This document shows, one piece after another, positions 48,906 through 57,586 of a stretch of DNA of 64,000 nucleotides. The DNA is taken from positions 1 through 64,000 of the forward strand of contig CAZHER010000005.1 of the NCBI GenBank assembly GCA_964532005.1, in the 5' to 3' direction. This DNA is from CAYQEU01 sp964532005 (lineage in GTDB: Bacteria; Patescibacteriota; Doudnabacteria; UBA920). A model generated the notes under the pieces. It made no database searches. It was not told the DNA's origin and saw nothing but the letters and a program-made list of their open reading frames with translations. Position 1 is the first letter of the stretch. Each line of letters begins with the position of its first letter. Made by a program: the position numbers and the translations under genes.

Positions 48906-50301
48906 TTATCTTTTCCGATAAAAATTGATTAAGGGCGCCAACATTTATGCGCGTTTGCTCTGTTGTATTACGGTCACGAACCGTTACTGTATTGTCCTCG
49001 AGAGTCTGAAAGTCAACAGTGATACCAAAAGGAGTACCTAATTCATCTTGACTATAATACCTCTTACCGACGTTTCCGCGGTCATCCCAGGCCACTGTAT
49101 ACTCGGAGGATAAATTGTCATAAATAGCGCGTGCTTTTTCTACAAGTTGCGGCTTATTGGCAAGTAAAGGGAAAACTGCGGCTTTAAACGGGGCTAGTTT
49201 AGGAGGAATGTTCAAGAAAACTCGCTTTTTATCCCCTTCTCCCTCTTCGGTATAGCTGTCTAGTAATACCATAGCGAACAAACGATTAATACCAACCGCT
49301 GGCTCAATTACGTGTGGTAAAAATTTTCTGCCTGACACCGGATCTGTATATTGTAAATCCTCTCCGGAAAACTCTTGATGCTGTTTTAGATCATAATCTG
49401 TTCTGTAGGCTAACCCCCACAATTCCTTAAAACCAAATGGAAAATTATATTCAAGATCTTCAGTCCTTTTGCTGTAGAAGCTTCTTTCATCGTCATCGTG
49501 CTCACGCCACCGCAAATTATCTTCGCTGACCCCTAACTGCTTAGTAGCAAAATTCCACATTGACTCTTTCCAATTTTCAAATAAGTCTACCCAATTTTCA
49601 GATTCTGGATCAAAAAAATATTCAATTTCACCTTGCTCAAATTCTAAGGTTCTAAAAATAAAGTTTCCTTTTGTTACCTCATTTCTAAAACTTTTTCCCA
49701 CCTGACCAACACCGAACGGCAGTCTCACTCTGGTAGAATCTAAAACATTTTTAAATGCAACAAAAATCCCTTGGGCAGTTTCACCACGCAAGTACACTTT
49801 AGACTGATCCTCGGGAACAATACCAATATTGGTTTCAAATAAAAGATTAAATTTACGAACTGAAGTCCAATCGAATTTTTTGCAATTAGGACAAGGGATA
49901 TTGTTTTCCTCTATAATAGTATCCAAATCTTCATCACTTTTTCCTTCTACAGCAATAGATTCACCTTTTGAGTTAAAATAATCTTCAATTAAATGGTCAG
50001 CCCTGGTACGGTGCTTGCAATTTTTGCAATCTATCATCGCATCAGCGAAACTGGCCACGTGTCCTGAAGCCTGCCAAACTTTAGGGTGTAATATAATAGA
50101 TGAATCTAGCCCGACCATATCGTGGCGACTGCGGATGAAACAGTGCCACCACAAATCTATAATATTCTTTTTCAATTCAACTCCAGCAGGTCCATACTCA
50201 TAAGAATTAGCCAAACCGCCATATATTTCACTGCTCGGAAACACAAAACCGCGCCTCTTGCACAAACTTACTATCTTATCCATTAAATCATGATTTTCCA
50301 T
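48886..50301 (-). CDS. glyS: Glycyl-tRNA synthetase, single-chain alpha2 type
   Basis: 471 aa class II synthetase of the homodimeric (GlyQS/archaeal-eukaryotic-like) type. Motif 1 region GFVFPSSEIYGGLANSYEYG, a zinc-like CKNCKHR...CPNCKKF pair, motif 2 VGKSFRNEVTKGNFIFRTLE (split: VGKSFRNE and FRTLEFEQGE), motif 3 EPAVGINRLF, and a C-terminal anticodon-binding domain. It overlaps the M24 start by 20 nt. Confidence 0.95.
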   Translation of the reverse strand: MENHDLMDKIVSLCKRRGFVFPSSEIYGGLANSYEYGPAGVELKKNIIDLWWHCFIRSRHDMVGLDSSIILHPKVWQASGHVASFADAMIDCKNCKHRTRADHLIEDYFNSKGESIAVEGKSDEDLDTIIEENNIPCPNCKKFDWTSVRKFNLLFETNIGIVPEDQSKVYLRGETAQGIFVAFKNVLDSTRVRLPFGVGQVGKSFRNEVTKGNFIFRTLEFEQGEIEYFFDPESENWVDLFENWKESMWNFATKQLGVSEDNLRWREHDDDERSFYSKRTEDLEYNFPFGFKELWGLAYRTDYDLKQHQEFSGEDLQYTDPVSGRKFLPHVIEPAVGINRLFAMVLLDSYTEEGEGDKKRVFLNIPPKLAPFKAAVFPLLANKPQLVEKARAIYDNLSSEYTVAWDDRGNVGKRYYSQDELGTPFGITVDFQTLEDNTVTVRDRNTTEQTRINVGALNQFLSEKINEQSPS

Positions 50302-50345
50302 ATAGGATATTATAGCAATGGGTTGGTAGTACTAGCAAATCATAA

Positions 50346-50699
50346 TTAGCATGCCTTATGCACCTTGTGTTCAAGCAAAGTTACTCGAGAGCGCACATCT
50401 TCAAGTGGCTGCATAACTGTTTCCTCAATAACCCTTGCCAAAGCTTCTGTCTGATCCATAGCGAATTCTTGAAGTTCTTTGGTCTGTGTCTTCATATCTT
50501 CTCTGATAACTTGAATTTCCTCTTTTGTGGCAAGCCGATCTAGGTCAGTTCTGGTTGCAAAGTTTTTCAGGTCATCCTTTGTGGCAAGCCGATCTAGGTC
50601 AGTTCTGGTTGCAAAGTTTTTCAGGTCATCTTTGGTAGGTAAACTGTTCAGCTTATCTATTATCGACTGGTATGTTGAATTTTTCTTACTTAAATTCAT
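50346..50699 (-). CDS. Coiled-coil protein with an exact 18-residue tandem repeat
   Basis: 117 aa. TKDDLKNFATRTDLDRLA occurs twice in succession and is followed by TKEEI and a long helix (EVIEETVMQPLEDVRSRVTL in pattern). No enzymatic motif. The two repeat units are identical at DNA level (54 nt). Proteins with DL-x-x-LATK-type heptads are common in CPR genomes and are usually of unknown function. Confidence 0.6.
   Translation of the reverse strand: MNLSKKNSTYQSIIDKLNSLPTKDDLKNFATRTDLDRLATKDDLKNFATRTDLDRLATKEEIQVIREDMKTQTKELQEFAMDQTEALARVIEETVMQPLEDVRSRVTLLEHKVHKAC
50523..50630. repeat. Two perfect tandem copies of a 54-nt unit
   Basis: Copies 50523-50576 and 50577-50630 are identical. In-frame in the coiled-coil gene, so copy number can change by multiples of 18 residues without frameshift. 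Confidence 0.85.
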
Positions 50700-50769
50700 A
50701 TTTTATTTTGTTGTTTAATTGCATTTTTAAACAATACCAAAACAGACCTCAAATAAAATTAAAGATTTT

Positions 50770-51951
50770 CTAAAACTTTATATCTTTAGACTTTTCAGTG
50801 TAATCCTTGTAATTTTCCAACATGTCGGAAAAATAGTCGTAGTTAATAGCCGTACGAACTTTTTCCATCAAGTTCAAATAGAAACGCAAATTATGCATTG
50901 TGGCAAGACGAGTACCCAACATTTCTCCACTGGCCAACAAATGACGCAAATAAGCTTTGGTGTGATTGAGACACAAGTAGCAGTTACAACTTGGATCGGG
51001 AGAAGTGAAATCCTCTTTGTACTGAGCTAGTCTAACATCTAAAGTGCCGTAACCCTCCTTTCCATCAGTGGACATCTTATTTACATATAGCCTGCCGTGT
51101 CTCGCTTCGCGAGTTGGAATAACACAATCAAACGTATCACAACCACGCCCCACAGCTTGAACTATGTCAAAAGGAGTACCTACTCCGAGTAAATGCTTGG
51201 GCGAATTCTCCGGCAAATAAGGAATTGCATAATTTACAGCTTTCATCATTTCTTCATGAGGTTCTCCTACAGCAACGCCTCCTATAGCAAAACCTTCAAA
51301 TCCTAGACGTGCCATTGTCTGAGCAGATTGTTTACGTAGATCCTCGAAACTGGCCCCTTGTACTATCCCCCATAATTTTTGTCCAGTGTTAGCAGGTTCG
51401 CCACTGCTCATAATCCTTTGATGTTCTCGTACCGCACGTTCAGCCCAACGCTCAGTCAACTCAATTGAAGCCTTGCTTCTTGCATGTTCAAATGGATACC
51501 CAGGAAAATCATCCAAAATTAAAGCTATATCACTTCCCAAGTTTGCTTGTATATCTATCGATTTTTCCGGTGATAAAATCTCTTGTTTGCCATCCATGTC
51601 AAACTGAAACAAGACACCAGCTTCCATAACCTTACGCATTTTTGCCAACGAATAAACTTGGAAACCGCCTGAGTCGGTGAATATAGGCCCCTTCCAATTC
51701 ATAAATTTATGCAGCCCACCAGCTTTGTAGATCAAACCATCACCAGGCCTTTGCCATAAGTGATAGGTGTTAGCCAGCACTATGTCAGCACCCCAAAATT
51801 TCAACTCTTCGCTGGTAACAGTTTTGACAGTAGCCTGAGTGCCGATTGGTAAAAATTGAGGAGTATGAACCTTGCCATGGGCAGTATTAATAACCCCAGC
51901 TCGCGCTGAAGACTTTTCGTCTTTTTTTATGACCTGAAAATAATCTGGCAT
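50770..51951 (-). CDS. tgt: tRNA-guanine transglycosylase
   Basis: 393 aa TIM-barrel enzyme that exchanges G34 for preQ1 in GUN-anticodon tRNAs. TDSGGFQVYSL, LDDFPGYP-type Asp, GIVQGASFEDLR and GLGVGT-like LLGVGTPFDIV are present, and the zinc site CNCYLCLNHTKAYLRHLL is complete. Its ATG lies directly after the pnp stop. No queuosine synthesis genes are seen in the window. Confidence 0.96.
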   Translation of the reverse strand: MPDYFQVIKKDEKSSARAGVINTAHGKVHTPQFLPIGTQATVKTVTSEELKFWGADIVLANTYHLWQRPGDGLIYKAGGLHKFMNWKGPIFTDSGGFQVYSLAKMRKVMEAGVLFQFDMDGKQEILSPEKSIDIQANLGSDIALILDDFPGYPFEHARSKASIELTERWAERAVREHQRIMSSGEPANTGQKLWGIVQGASFEDLRKQSAQTMARLGFEGFAIGGVAVGEPHEEMMKAVNYAIPYLPENSPKHLLGVGTPFDIVQAVGRGCDTFDCVIPTREARHGRLYVNKMSTDGKEGYGTLDVRLAQYKEDFTSPDPSCNCYLCLNHTKAYLRHLLASGEMLGTRLATMHNLRFYLNLMEKVRTAINYDYFSDMLENYKDYTEKSKDIKF

Positions 51952-54219
51952 TTATCTTCGGGGCGGTCTGCGGTCCCCGCCACGTCCACCAAAACCAGGA
52001 CGTCCGCCGCGTGATCCATGACCTCCCATTCTGGGACCACGGTCGTTGCCACCACTAAAGCCGCTCGACTTTGCCAACTGTTCTGCGGTTGGTTCCGGAG
52101 CAAATGGCTTGTGGGTTAAGTTAATTCGGCCCTGGTCATCTATTTCAATAACTTCGACTTTCAAAACATCACCTACTTTTACTATATCTTCTACTTTATC
52201 AACCCGATATTTTGCAAGCTGTGAAATATGAACCAGACCCTCCTTACCTGGTAAAACCTCTACAAATGCACCAAAATCCATTAAGCGAGTCACTTTCCCT
52301 TCATAAACTTCACCGGGCTCAACTTCCTTAACAATATTTTGAATCCATTCAACAGCTTTTTTACTGCTATCTGCATCTGTGGAAGTGACCATAACCAAAC
52401 CGCTATCCTCAATATCAATCTTCACACCTGGGCATTGAGCAATGATCTCGTTTATTACCTTACCGCCAGTACCGATTACTTCGCGAATTTTTTCTGGATC
52501 TATCATAAACGAAGTAATGCGCGGAGCATATTGGGACAACTCTGGTCTTGGTGCTGGAAGCGCTTCTTTCATTTTCCCAATGATATGCATACGAGCAGGT
52601 TTTGCCTGCGCCAAGGCATCTGCCAAAATTTGCACGGTCAACCCTTTCACTTTTATATCCATTTGTAAAGCGGTCACGCCAGTCTCGTTTCCTGTTACCT
52701 TAAAGTCCATGTGACCGTTAAAATCTTCAATTCCTGCAATGTCCGTCAAAACTTTAAAGTTATTTGGATTAGATTCATCCATCACCAACCCCATGGCAAC
52801 ACCACCAATAATTTCTTTTATCGGTACACCTGCATCCATTAAAGACAAAGTGGAACCGCAAGTAGATGCCATGGACGTTGAACCATTGCTGGACATGGTT
52901 TCCGAAACCAAACGCATTGTGTAAGGAAAACTTTCCTGTTCTGGCAACACCACTTCAACTGCGCGTTCCGCCAAAGCCCCATGGCCGATTTCACGACGGC
53001 CCGGACCCCGCATCGGACGAACCTCTCCAACTGAGAACGCTGGAAAATTATAGTGGTGAATATATCTTTTAGCTCGACCCTCTGCCGGATCTTCCATTCC
53101 GTCCAAAAGCTGCTCATCACCTTTGCTTCCCAAAGTCACAACTGTCAAAACTTGGGTTTCACCCCTTGTAAACAAAGCTGAGCCATGGGCTCGAGGCAGA
53201 ACGCCCACCTCGCAAGAAATCTGGCGGGTTTCTGTCATCGCCCGACCGTCAACACGCCGATCGCACTCAAGAATTTGCTTTTGCATATACTTTTTCAAAA
53301 CTTTATCCAAAGCATCTCCTACTTGCCGCCCAACGTTTAACCCTTCCAAAACCACGGCGGGCACATTGGCTTCAACATCAGCTTGGACAGCATCGCGTAA
53401 TTCATTTACTTTGCTGTCACGAACTTCTTTAGACTGTATATAAACTGCGGACTCTATTTTGTCGTCAGTAACAAATTCTTTAACCCGAGCCATCACAGTT
53501 TCATTTACACCAACAATAACGGGTTCGGCTTTTTCCAATCCGAGCTGAGAACGGAACTGTTCTTGCGCATCACACAAAGCTTTGAGGTGAGGCTGGGCAA
53601 AAGCAATGGCTTCGATAATTTCTTCTTCGGTGACTAACAACGCCCCGGCTTCAACCATCATAATATGTTCTGCGGTTCCGGAAACAATAAGATCCATTGT
53701 GCTTTTTTCTTTTTGCTCAGTATTAGGATTGATTATATAGTTGCCGTCAGTCTTGCCAACACGCACTGCAGCAATTGGGCCGTCGTATGGTATATCCGAA
53801 ATATGCAAAGCCATGCTGGCAGCATTAACCGACAGCATGTCCGGATCATTTTCCCCATCAACAGATAAAACCGTGACTACCACCTGGACGTCATTACGCA
53901 TCCCTTCAGGAAACAAGGGCCTAAGAGACCGGTCAATAACACGCCCGGTTAAAATTGCTTCATCAGTAGCCCGCCCTTCGCGCTTTACCCACCGACTGCC
54001 TTTAATTTTTCCTGCAGCATATAACCTTTCTTCGTAGTCTACCAACAATGGGAAATAATCCATTCCCTCACGGGCAGTTGAAGACATTACTGCTGTTGCT
54101 AAAACTACTGTGTCGCCTGAACGGGCAACAACTGCACCATTGGCCTGCTGGGCCAGTTTGCCTGTTTCAAAACTAGTAGAACCAGTTCCTACTAAGGCGG
54201 AAATACTTTTGCTTTCCAT
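51952..54219 (-). CDS. pnp: Polyribonucleotide nucleotidyltransferase (PNPase)
   Basis: 755 aa from ATG 54219 (MESKSISALVGTGSTSFETG), preceded by AAAGGAAAG. Two RNase PH-like domains (GRATDEAILTGRVIDRSLRP; MRGPGRREIGHGALAERA), an all-alpha linker, a KH domain (IREVIGTGGKVINEI) and an S1 domain (GKVTRLMDFGAFVEV) are followed by a Gly/Arg-rich tail from about residue 715 not found in standard PNPases. It degrades RNA 3'-5' phosphorolytically. An upstream in-frame start would add residues without support. Confidence 0.96.
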   Translation of the reverse strand: MESKSISALVGTGSTSFETGKLAQQANGAVVARSGDTVVLATAVMSSTAREGMDYFPLLVDYEERLYAAGKIKGSRWVKREGRATDEAILTGRVIDRSLRPLFPEGMRNDVQVVVTVLSVDGENDPDMLSVNAASMALHISDIPYDGPIAAVRVGKTDGNYIINPNTEQKEKSTMDLIVSGTAEHIMMVEAGALLVTEEEIIEAIAFAQPHLKALCDAQEQFRSQLGLEKAEPVIVGVNETVMARVKEFVTDDKIESAVYIQSKEVRDSKVNELRDAVQADVEANVPAVVLEGLNVGRQVGDALDKVLKKYMQKQILECDRRVDGRAMTETRQISCEVGVLPRAHGSALFTRGETQVLTVVTLGSKGDEQLLDGMEDPAEGRAKRYIHHYNFPAFSVGEVRPMRGPGRREIGHGALAERAVEVVLPEQESFPYTMRLVSETMSSNGSTSMASTCGSTLSLMDAGVPIKEIIGGVAMGLVMDESNPNNFKVLTDIAGIEDFNGHMDFKVTGNETGVTALQMDIKVKGLTVQILADALAQAKPARMHIIGKMKEALPAPRPELSQYAPRITSFMIDPEKIREVIGTGGKVINEIIAQCPGVKIDIEDSGLVMVTSTDADSSKKAVEWIQNIVKEVEPGEVYEGKVTRLMDFGAFVEVLPGKEGLVHISQLAKYRVDKVEDIVKVGDVLKVEVIEIDDQGRINLTHKPFAPEPTAEQLAKSSGFSGGNDRGPRMGGHGSRGGRPGFGGRGGDRRPPRR

Positions 54220-54251
54220 AATACTTTCCTTTAGCCAGCATCCTGTATGTA

Positions 54252-54284
54252 GTATCAAATATCAAACTAGTTGATATCTCATAC
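54252..54284 (-). promoter_or_regulatory. AT-rich dyad in the pnp leader
   Basis: ATATCAA/TTGATAT perfect arms around ACTAG (54259-54277), extended by outer GTAT/ATAC. It lies 33 nt upstream of the pnp start. Could be an RNA hairpin controlling pnp, as autoregulatory stems do in other bacteria, or a protein-binding dyad. Confidence 0.4.
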
Positions 54285-54324
54285 CTAATACCTGACACTG
54301 ACTCTTACTGATTATTAAATATTA

Positions 54325-54735
54325 CTAATTAACAGTTTCTACCTCTGGGTCTTGCTCGTAAAGACTAAACTCGCGCAAGAACCTGTCTGGATTCGGAGTG
54401 CTGCCAAATAATAGATGGTTGATGTTCTCTTCAAACAAATTTTGCGGTTTGCTTCTCAGTACACCCCGGTGCTTCAGCCATTGTTCCCAATATCTGGTAA
54501 ATGATTTGAATCCGTCGCTGTCTACTGGACCGTACTTTTTGAAAATCAGATCGTACTTAATATTATCCACAATGGTAATAAATTGACTGCGCTCCTGAAC
54601 AGTAAGATGACCCTTTTGCCTAACCGCATTTTTCAAATTCTGAATTTCGGTGTTGCTAAAAATCCGACGAATAACTTCCTCGGCCAAGGCTATCCATTCT
54701 TTTTCAAACTCCTCAACATTTGCCAAATTCGGCAT
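54325..54735 (-). CDS. Hypothetical protein between rpsO and pnp
   Basis: 136 aa. MPNLANVEEFEKEWIALAEE, then helical with several aromatic residues (FKSFTRYWEQWLKHRGVL) and an acidic C-terminus (LYEQDPEVETVN). No motif or family recognised; no signal or membrane segment. It interrupts the rpsO-pnp pair common in bacteria and starts just below the rpsO terminator. Expression may depend on readthrough. Confidence 0.6.
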   Translation of the reverse strand: MPNLANVEEFEKEWIALAEEVIRRIFSNTEIQNLKNAVRQKGHLTVQERSQFITIVDNIKYDLIFKKYGPVDSDGFKSFTRYWEQWLKHRGVLRSKPQNLFEENINHLLFGSTPNPDRFLREFSLYEQDPEVETVN

Positions 54736-54741
54736 ACGGAC

Positions 54742-54770
54742 AAAAAATCACCTCAGGTGTCCCTGAAGTG
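54742..54770 (-). terminator. Terminator of rpsO
   Basis: 9-bp stem CACTTCAGG/CCTGAGGTG (one G-U pair) with a 4-nt loop and ATTTTTT on the minus strand, 6 nt after the rpsO stop. Confidence 0.75.
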
Positions 54771-54776
54771 AAATAA

Positions 54777-55055
54777 TTAATTTGAGCTGTCTTTTTTGAG
54801 CTTAAGCTTATCAGCAATTTTCTCGTACCGCTTTACATCTTCGTTCTTCAGGTAACGCATTAAGCGGCGGCGGTTTCCTACCATCTTCAGAAGACCTCTG
54901 CGAGAGTGGTTATCCTTACGATGGGTCTTGAGATGTTCGCTGACCATCTCTATTTCTTTGGTCAAGATCGCTATTTGAACTTCAGGGCTGCCGGTATCAT
55001 CCTTGTGCACCTGATATTTCCTAATAATTGCGTCTTTCTCTTTTTTACTTAACAT
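54777..55055 (-). CDS. rpsO: Ribosomal protein uS15
   Basis: 92 aa. MLSKKEKDAIIRKYQVHKDD, TGSPEVQIAILTKEI, HSRRGLLKMVGNRRRLMRYL are diagnostic. It binds the central 16S domain and forms an intersubunit bridge. In other bacteria S15 represses its own mRNA by binding the leader. Two promoters lie upstream. Confidence 0.96.
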   Translation of the reverse strand: MLSKKEKDAIIRKYQVHKDDTGSPEVQIAILTKEIEMVSEHLKTHRKDNHSRRGLLKMVGNRRRLMRYLKNEDVKRYEKIADKLKLKKDSSN

Positions 55056-55122
55056 TTATTGATCTTTCGTCTACACAAAACAAGCAGTAAAAATCTTGTC
55101 CGTGGGTTAATAAAGTACACCA

Positions 55123-55151
55123 ATTATACCAGATATCTTTAAAAAACACAA
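55123..55151 (-). promoter_or_regulatory. Proximal promoter of rpsO
   Basis: Minus strand TTGTGT (55151-55146), 17-bp spacer, TATAAT (55128-55123). Start near 55116, leader about 60 nt with a possible ACAAG/CTTGT stem. Confidence 0.55.
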
Positions 55152-55170
55152 TTCACATGCATATTCTATA

Positions 55171-55199
55171 ATTATATCATATATTTTACTTTTTGTCAA
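55171..55199 (-). promoter_or_regulatory. Distal consensus promoter of rpsO
   Basis: Minus strand TTGACA (55199-55194), 17-bp spacer, TATAAT (55176-55171), a perfect consensus. Confidence 0.75.
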
Positions 55200-55210
55200 T
55201 AGAATAACCA

Positions 55211-55239
55211 TTGTTAATATTATGCGACATATATATAAT
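55211..55239 (+). promoter_or_regulatory. Promoter of the Xer gene (short leader)
   Basis: TTGTTA (55211-55216), 17-bp spacer, TATAAT (55234-55239). The start near 55246 lies downstream of the in-frame ATG at 55222, which supports ATG 55255 as the real start with a leader of about 9 nt. Confidence 0.6.
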
Positions 55240-55254
55240 TTAATTGAATTCCAA

Positions 55255-56256
55255 ATGAGCAACGAAATTAAAATAAAAACTAAATCCCGCATTGAGTCCC
55301 CTCTCGCCAGGTACGCCAGGGAATTTTTGGAATATTGCGAAATAGAAAGAAACAAAAGCCAGCTTACAATTAAAAGTTATCAACATTTTTTGAAGCGGTT
55401 TGTTGCTTATGCAAAAAGTGTTGGCATCACAAAGCCGGAACAAATTACGTTGGACACCACCCGCCAATACCGCTTGTGGCTAAACCGCTTACGCGATGAA
55501 CGGACCGGTCGCGGATTTAAGCCTGTTACCCAAAATACCCATGTCATAGTGGTAAGAGCATTTTTAAAATATTTGACCAAAAGAGACGTAGAAACACTGG
55601 CTGCTGAAAAAATAGAATTGGCCAAAAACCCTGCTCGCGAAGTGAGCGTACTGGACGACACCGAGTTAAGAAGAATAATTAATGCCACCGCACAAGAAAA
55701 AAATGATGTAATCCGATTACGTGATACAGCAATTTTGAAAACTTTATTTTCTAGCGGGGTTCGGGTATCCGAGCTAATGGGGTTGCGGAAAAATTCGATC
55801 AACATGGACAGCGGCGAATTTACTGTTCGGGGCAAAGGTGACAAACTGCGTCTTGCATTCTTATCCCCGGACACTTTGGATGCCATTAAAGCCTATTTAA
55901 AAAAACGAAATGACAACAACCCAGCCTTGTTTGTATCAGTGGGCCGCGGCAATTCTGTAACAGAACAAATTGAAAGCCAAAGCAAACCAGCTTCCAGACA
56001 CCAAGCGGCAGGACTGACTACGCGCAGCGTCCAACGAATTGTAAACAAATATGCAATACTTGCAGGAATAATGAAACCAGTAAGTCCTCATACTTTTCGC
56101 CACAGTTTTGCCACTGACCTTCTGCAAAATGGGGCGGATATTCGAAGCGTGCAAACTATGCTAGGACATGCATCCATTACCACCACTCAGATCTATACCC
56201 ATATTACCAATGAAGGGCTTCGGGAAATCCATAAAAAATTCCACAACAAAAAATAG
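55255..56256 (+). CDS. xerC: XerC/XerD-like tyrosine recombinase
   Basis: 333 aa. An N-terminal SAM-like DNA-binding domain (ERNKSQLTIKSYQHFLKRF) is followed by a catalytic domain with Arg (SSGVRVSELMGLR), Lys (RGKGDKLR), His-x-x-Arg (SPHTFRHSFAT), His (LGHASITTTQ) and the nucleophilic Tyr (IYTHI). Length and context (no phage genes) fit the chromosomal Xer recombinase that resolves dimers at dif. An approx. 25-residue insertion-like stretch (ESQSKPASRHQAAGL) precedes the HxxR box. Whether it works alone or with a partner is unknown. Confidence 0.88.
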   Translation: MSNEIKIKTKSRIESPLARYAREFLEYCEIERNKSQLTIKSYQHFLKRFVAYAKSVGITKPEQITLDTTRQYRLWLNRLRDERTGRGFKPVTQNTHVIVVRAFLKYLTKRDVETLAAEKIELAKNPAREVSVLDDTELRRIINATAQEKNDVIRLRDTAILKTLFSSGVRVSELMGLRKNSINMDSGEFTVRGKGDKLRLAFLSPDTLDAIKAYLKKRNDNNPALFVSVGRGNSVTEQIESQSKPASRHQAAGLTTRSVQRIVNKYAILAGIMKPVSPHTFRHSFATDLLQNGADIRSVQTMLGHASITTTQIYTHITNEGLREIHKKFHNKK

Positions 56257-56259
56257 GAC

Positions 56260-56288
56260 TAGACCTCAAAGCCACAAAAAGCTACAAT
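56260..56288 (+). promoter_or_regulatory. Promoter of dusB (predicted leaderless)
   Basis: TAGACC (56260-56265), 17-bp spacer, TACAAT (56283-56288). The expected start at about 56295 coincides with the A of the dusB ATG (56296). Confidence 0.5.
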
Positions 56289-56295
56289 ATTTGTC

Positions 56296-57264
56296 ATGAA
56301 TAGAGGCTTTTGGGACAACTTGCCGCGACCATTCTTTGCGCTCGCTCCCCTATACGACGTCAGTGACGCCGCTTTTCGCTATGTGATTGCCAAGCATGGC
56401 AAGCCAGATGTTTTCTATACAGAATTCACTTCCACTGACGGCTTACAAAGTCAAGGCCGAGAAAAGCTAATGCACCATTTAAAGTTCTCTAAAATTGAAC
56501 ACCCTATAGTGGCCCAAGTATTTGGTACCAATCCGGAAAAATTCCAGCAAACAGCAGAGTTGGTAAAATCTTTGGGGTTTGATGGAATAGACATCAATAT
56601 GGGCTGCCCGGACAAAAACATTATCAAAACCGGATCCTGTGCCGCTTTGTTTCGTAACCCTGAGCTTATGAAGGAAATTGTCGCTGCAACCAAAAAAGGC
56701 GCGGGCAGTATGCCTGTATCAGTGAAAATCCGAATTGGTGACGGTAAAGTTGACTGGCAAGGATGGATTGCAGAAATTTTGAAAGTCCAGCCAGCAGCTA
56801 TTGCAATTCACCTTCGTACGCGCAAAGAAATGTCTGCTGTCCCTGCTCACTGGGAACTCATGCCGGAAATAGTAAAATTTGTGAGAGAAAATACAGCCGC
56901 AGAAACTCGTCCCGTGGTTATTGGAAATGGTGACGTAAAAAATATAACGGAAGCGAGGGAGCGATCTGAAGAAACTGGGTGTGATGGCATTATGCTTGGC
57001 CGAGCCATTTTTGGTAATCCGTGGCTGTTTGACAAGTCGCGTACCCAGCAGCCAAGCAAGCAAGAAAAAATAACAGCTCTGTTGGAGCACGTGGAATTGT
57101 ACAACAAGTATTTCAACGGAGTAAAACCTTTCGATATCATGAAGCGCCACTTTAAAGCTTACATAAATGGTTTTGACGGAGCTGGTGAGTTAAGAGCCCA
57201 ACTATACGACTGTAGAACTGCAGCAGAAGTACAGTCTGTGTTAGACCCAATACTTGCAAAATAA
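56296..57264 (+). CDS. dusB: tRNA-dihydrouridine synthase
   Basis: 322 aa FMN enzyme that reduces uridines in the tRNA D-loop. APLYDVSDAAFR, GIDINMGCPDKNIIKTGSCA (with the catalytic Cys), SVKIRIGD, IAIHLRT and IGNGDVK are diagnostic. It resembles DusB in layout, but the family subtype cannot be fixed by eye. The gene ends 46 nt before a tRNA-Arg. Confidence 0.92.
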   Translation: MNRGFWDNLPRPFFALAPLYDVSDAAFRYVIAKHGKPDVFYTEFTSTDGLQSQGREKLMHHLKFSKIEHPIVAQVFGTNPEKFQQTAELVKSLGFDGIDINMGCPDKNIIKTGSCAALFRNPELMKEIVAATKKGAGSMPVSVKIRIGDGKVDWQGWIAEILKVQPAAIAIHLRTRKEMSAVPAHWELMPEIVKFVRENTAAETRPVVIGNGDVKNITEARERSEETGCDGIMLGRAIFGNPWLFDKSRTQQPSKQEKITALLEHVELYNKYFNGVKPFDIMKRHFKAYINGFDGAGELRAQLYDCRTAAEVQSVLDPILAK

Positions 57265-57282
57265 CAGAAAATTCAGTAAAAT
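57254..57282 (+). promoter_or_regulatory. Promoter of tRNA-Arg(GCG)
   Basis: TTGCAA (57254-57259, inside the dusB end), 17-bp spacer, TAAAAT (57277-57282). A similar GGTAAAATAG -10 region (57423-57428) lies before the second tRNA-Arg. Confidence 0.5.
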
Positions 57283-57310
57283 AGCTTGGTGTTTGTGCGT
57301 GTTGAGACAT

Positions 57311-57387
57311 GCACCCGTAGCTCAGTTGGATAGAGCGTCCGCTTGCGGAGCGGGAGGTCATAGGTTCAAATCCTGTCGGGTGCACCA
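57311..57387 (+). tRNA. tRNA-Arg(GCG)
   Basis: 77 nt cloverleaf: acceptor GCACCCG/CGGGTGC, anticodon stem TCCGC/GCGGG, loop TTGCGGA, so the anticodon is GCG (Arg, CGC/CGU). T-loop TTCAAAT, A73 and encoded CCA. Most bacteria read CGN with ACG (deaminated to ICG), so GCG is notable. Confidence 0.93.
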
Positions 57388-57389
57388 GG

Positions 57390-57413
57390 AAACCGCCATT
57401 AGGCGGTTTTATA
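57390..57413 (+). terminator. Terminator after tRNA-Arg(GCG)
   Basis: AAACCGCC-ATTA-GGCGGTTT followed by TATATT, 3 nt after the CCA end. Confidence 0.75.
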
Positions 57414-57471
57414 TTTTTTCGGTAAAATAGTATGTGTGCGGCATATGCGATAGTTTGCCGTAAGCGAGCAT

Positions 57472-57548
57472 GAGCCCGTAGCTCAGTTGGATAGAGCGAG
57501 AGACTTCTAATCTCTAGGTCGCAGGTTCGATCCCTGCCGGGCTCGCCA
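57472..57548 (+). tRNA. tRNA-Arg(UCU)
   Basis: 77 nt: acceptor GAGCCCG/CGGGCTC, anticodon stem AGAGA/TCTCT, loop CTTCTAA (anticodon TCT, reading AGA/AGG), T-loop TTCGATC, G73 and encoded CCA. Separately terminated from the preceding tRNA. Confidence 0.94.
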
Positions 57549-57560
57549 AATTAAATATCT

Positions 57561-57586
57561 AAAAACGCGGAATAGTCCGCGTTTTT
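57561..57586. terminator. Bidirectional terminator between tRNA-Arg and the pyr cluster
   Basis: AAAAACGCGG/CCGCGTTTTT with a 6-nt loop. It serves the tRNA on the plus strand and the convergent pyr operon on the minus strand. Confidence 0.8.

Noticed and set aside
55255..56256. Phage or element integrase
   Set aside because: No phage genes, attachment repeats or excisionase are adjacent. The protein matches the chromosomal Xer layout, and household genes flank it on both sides.
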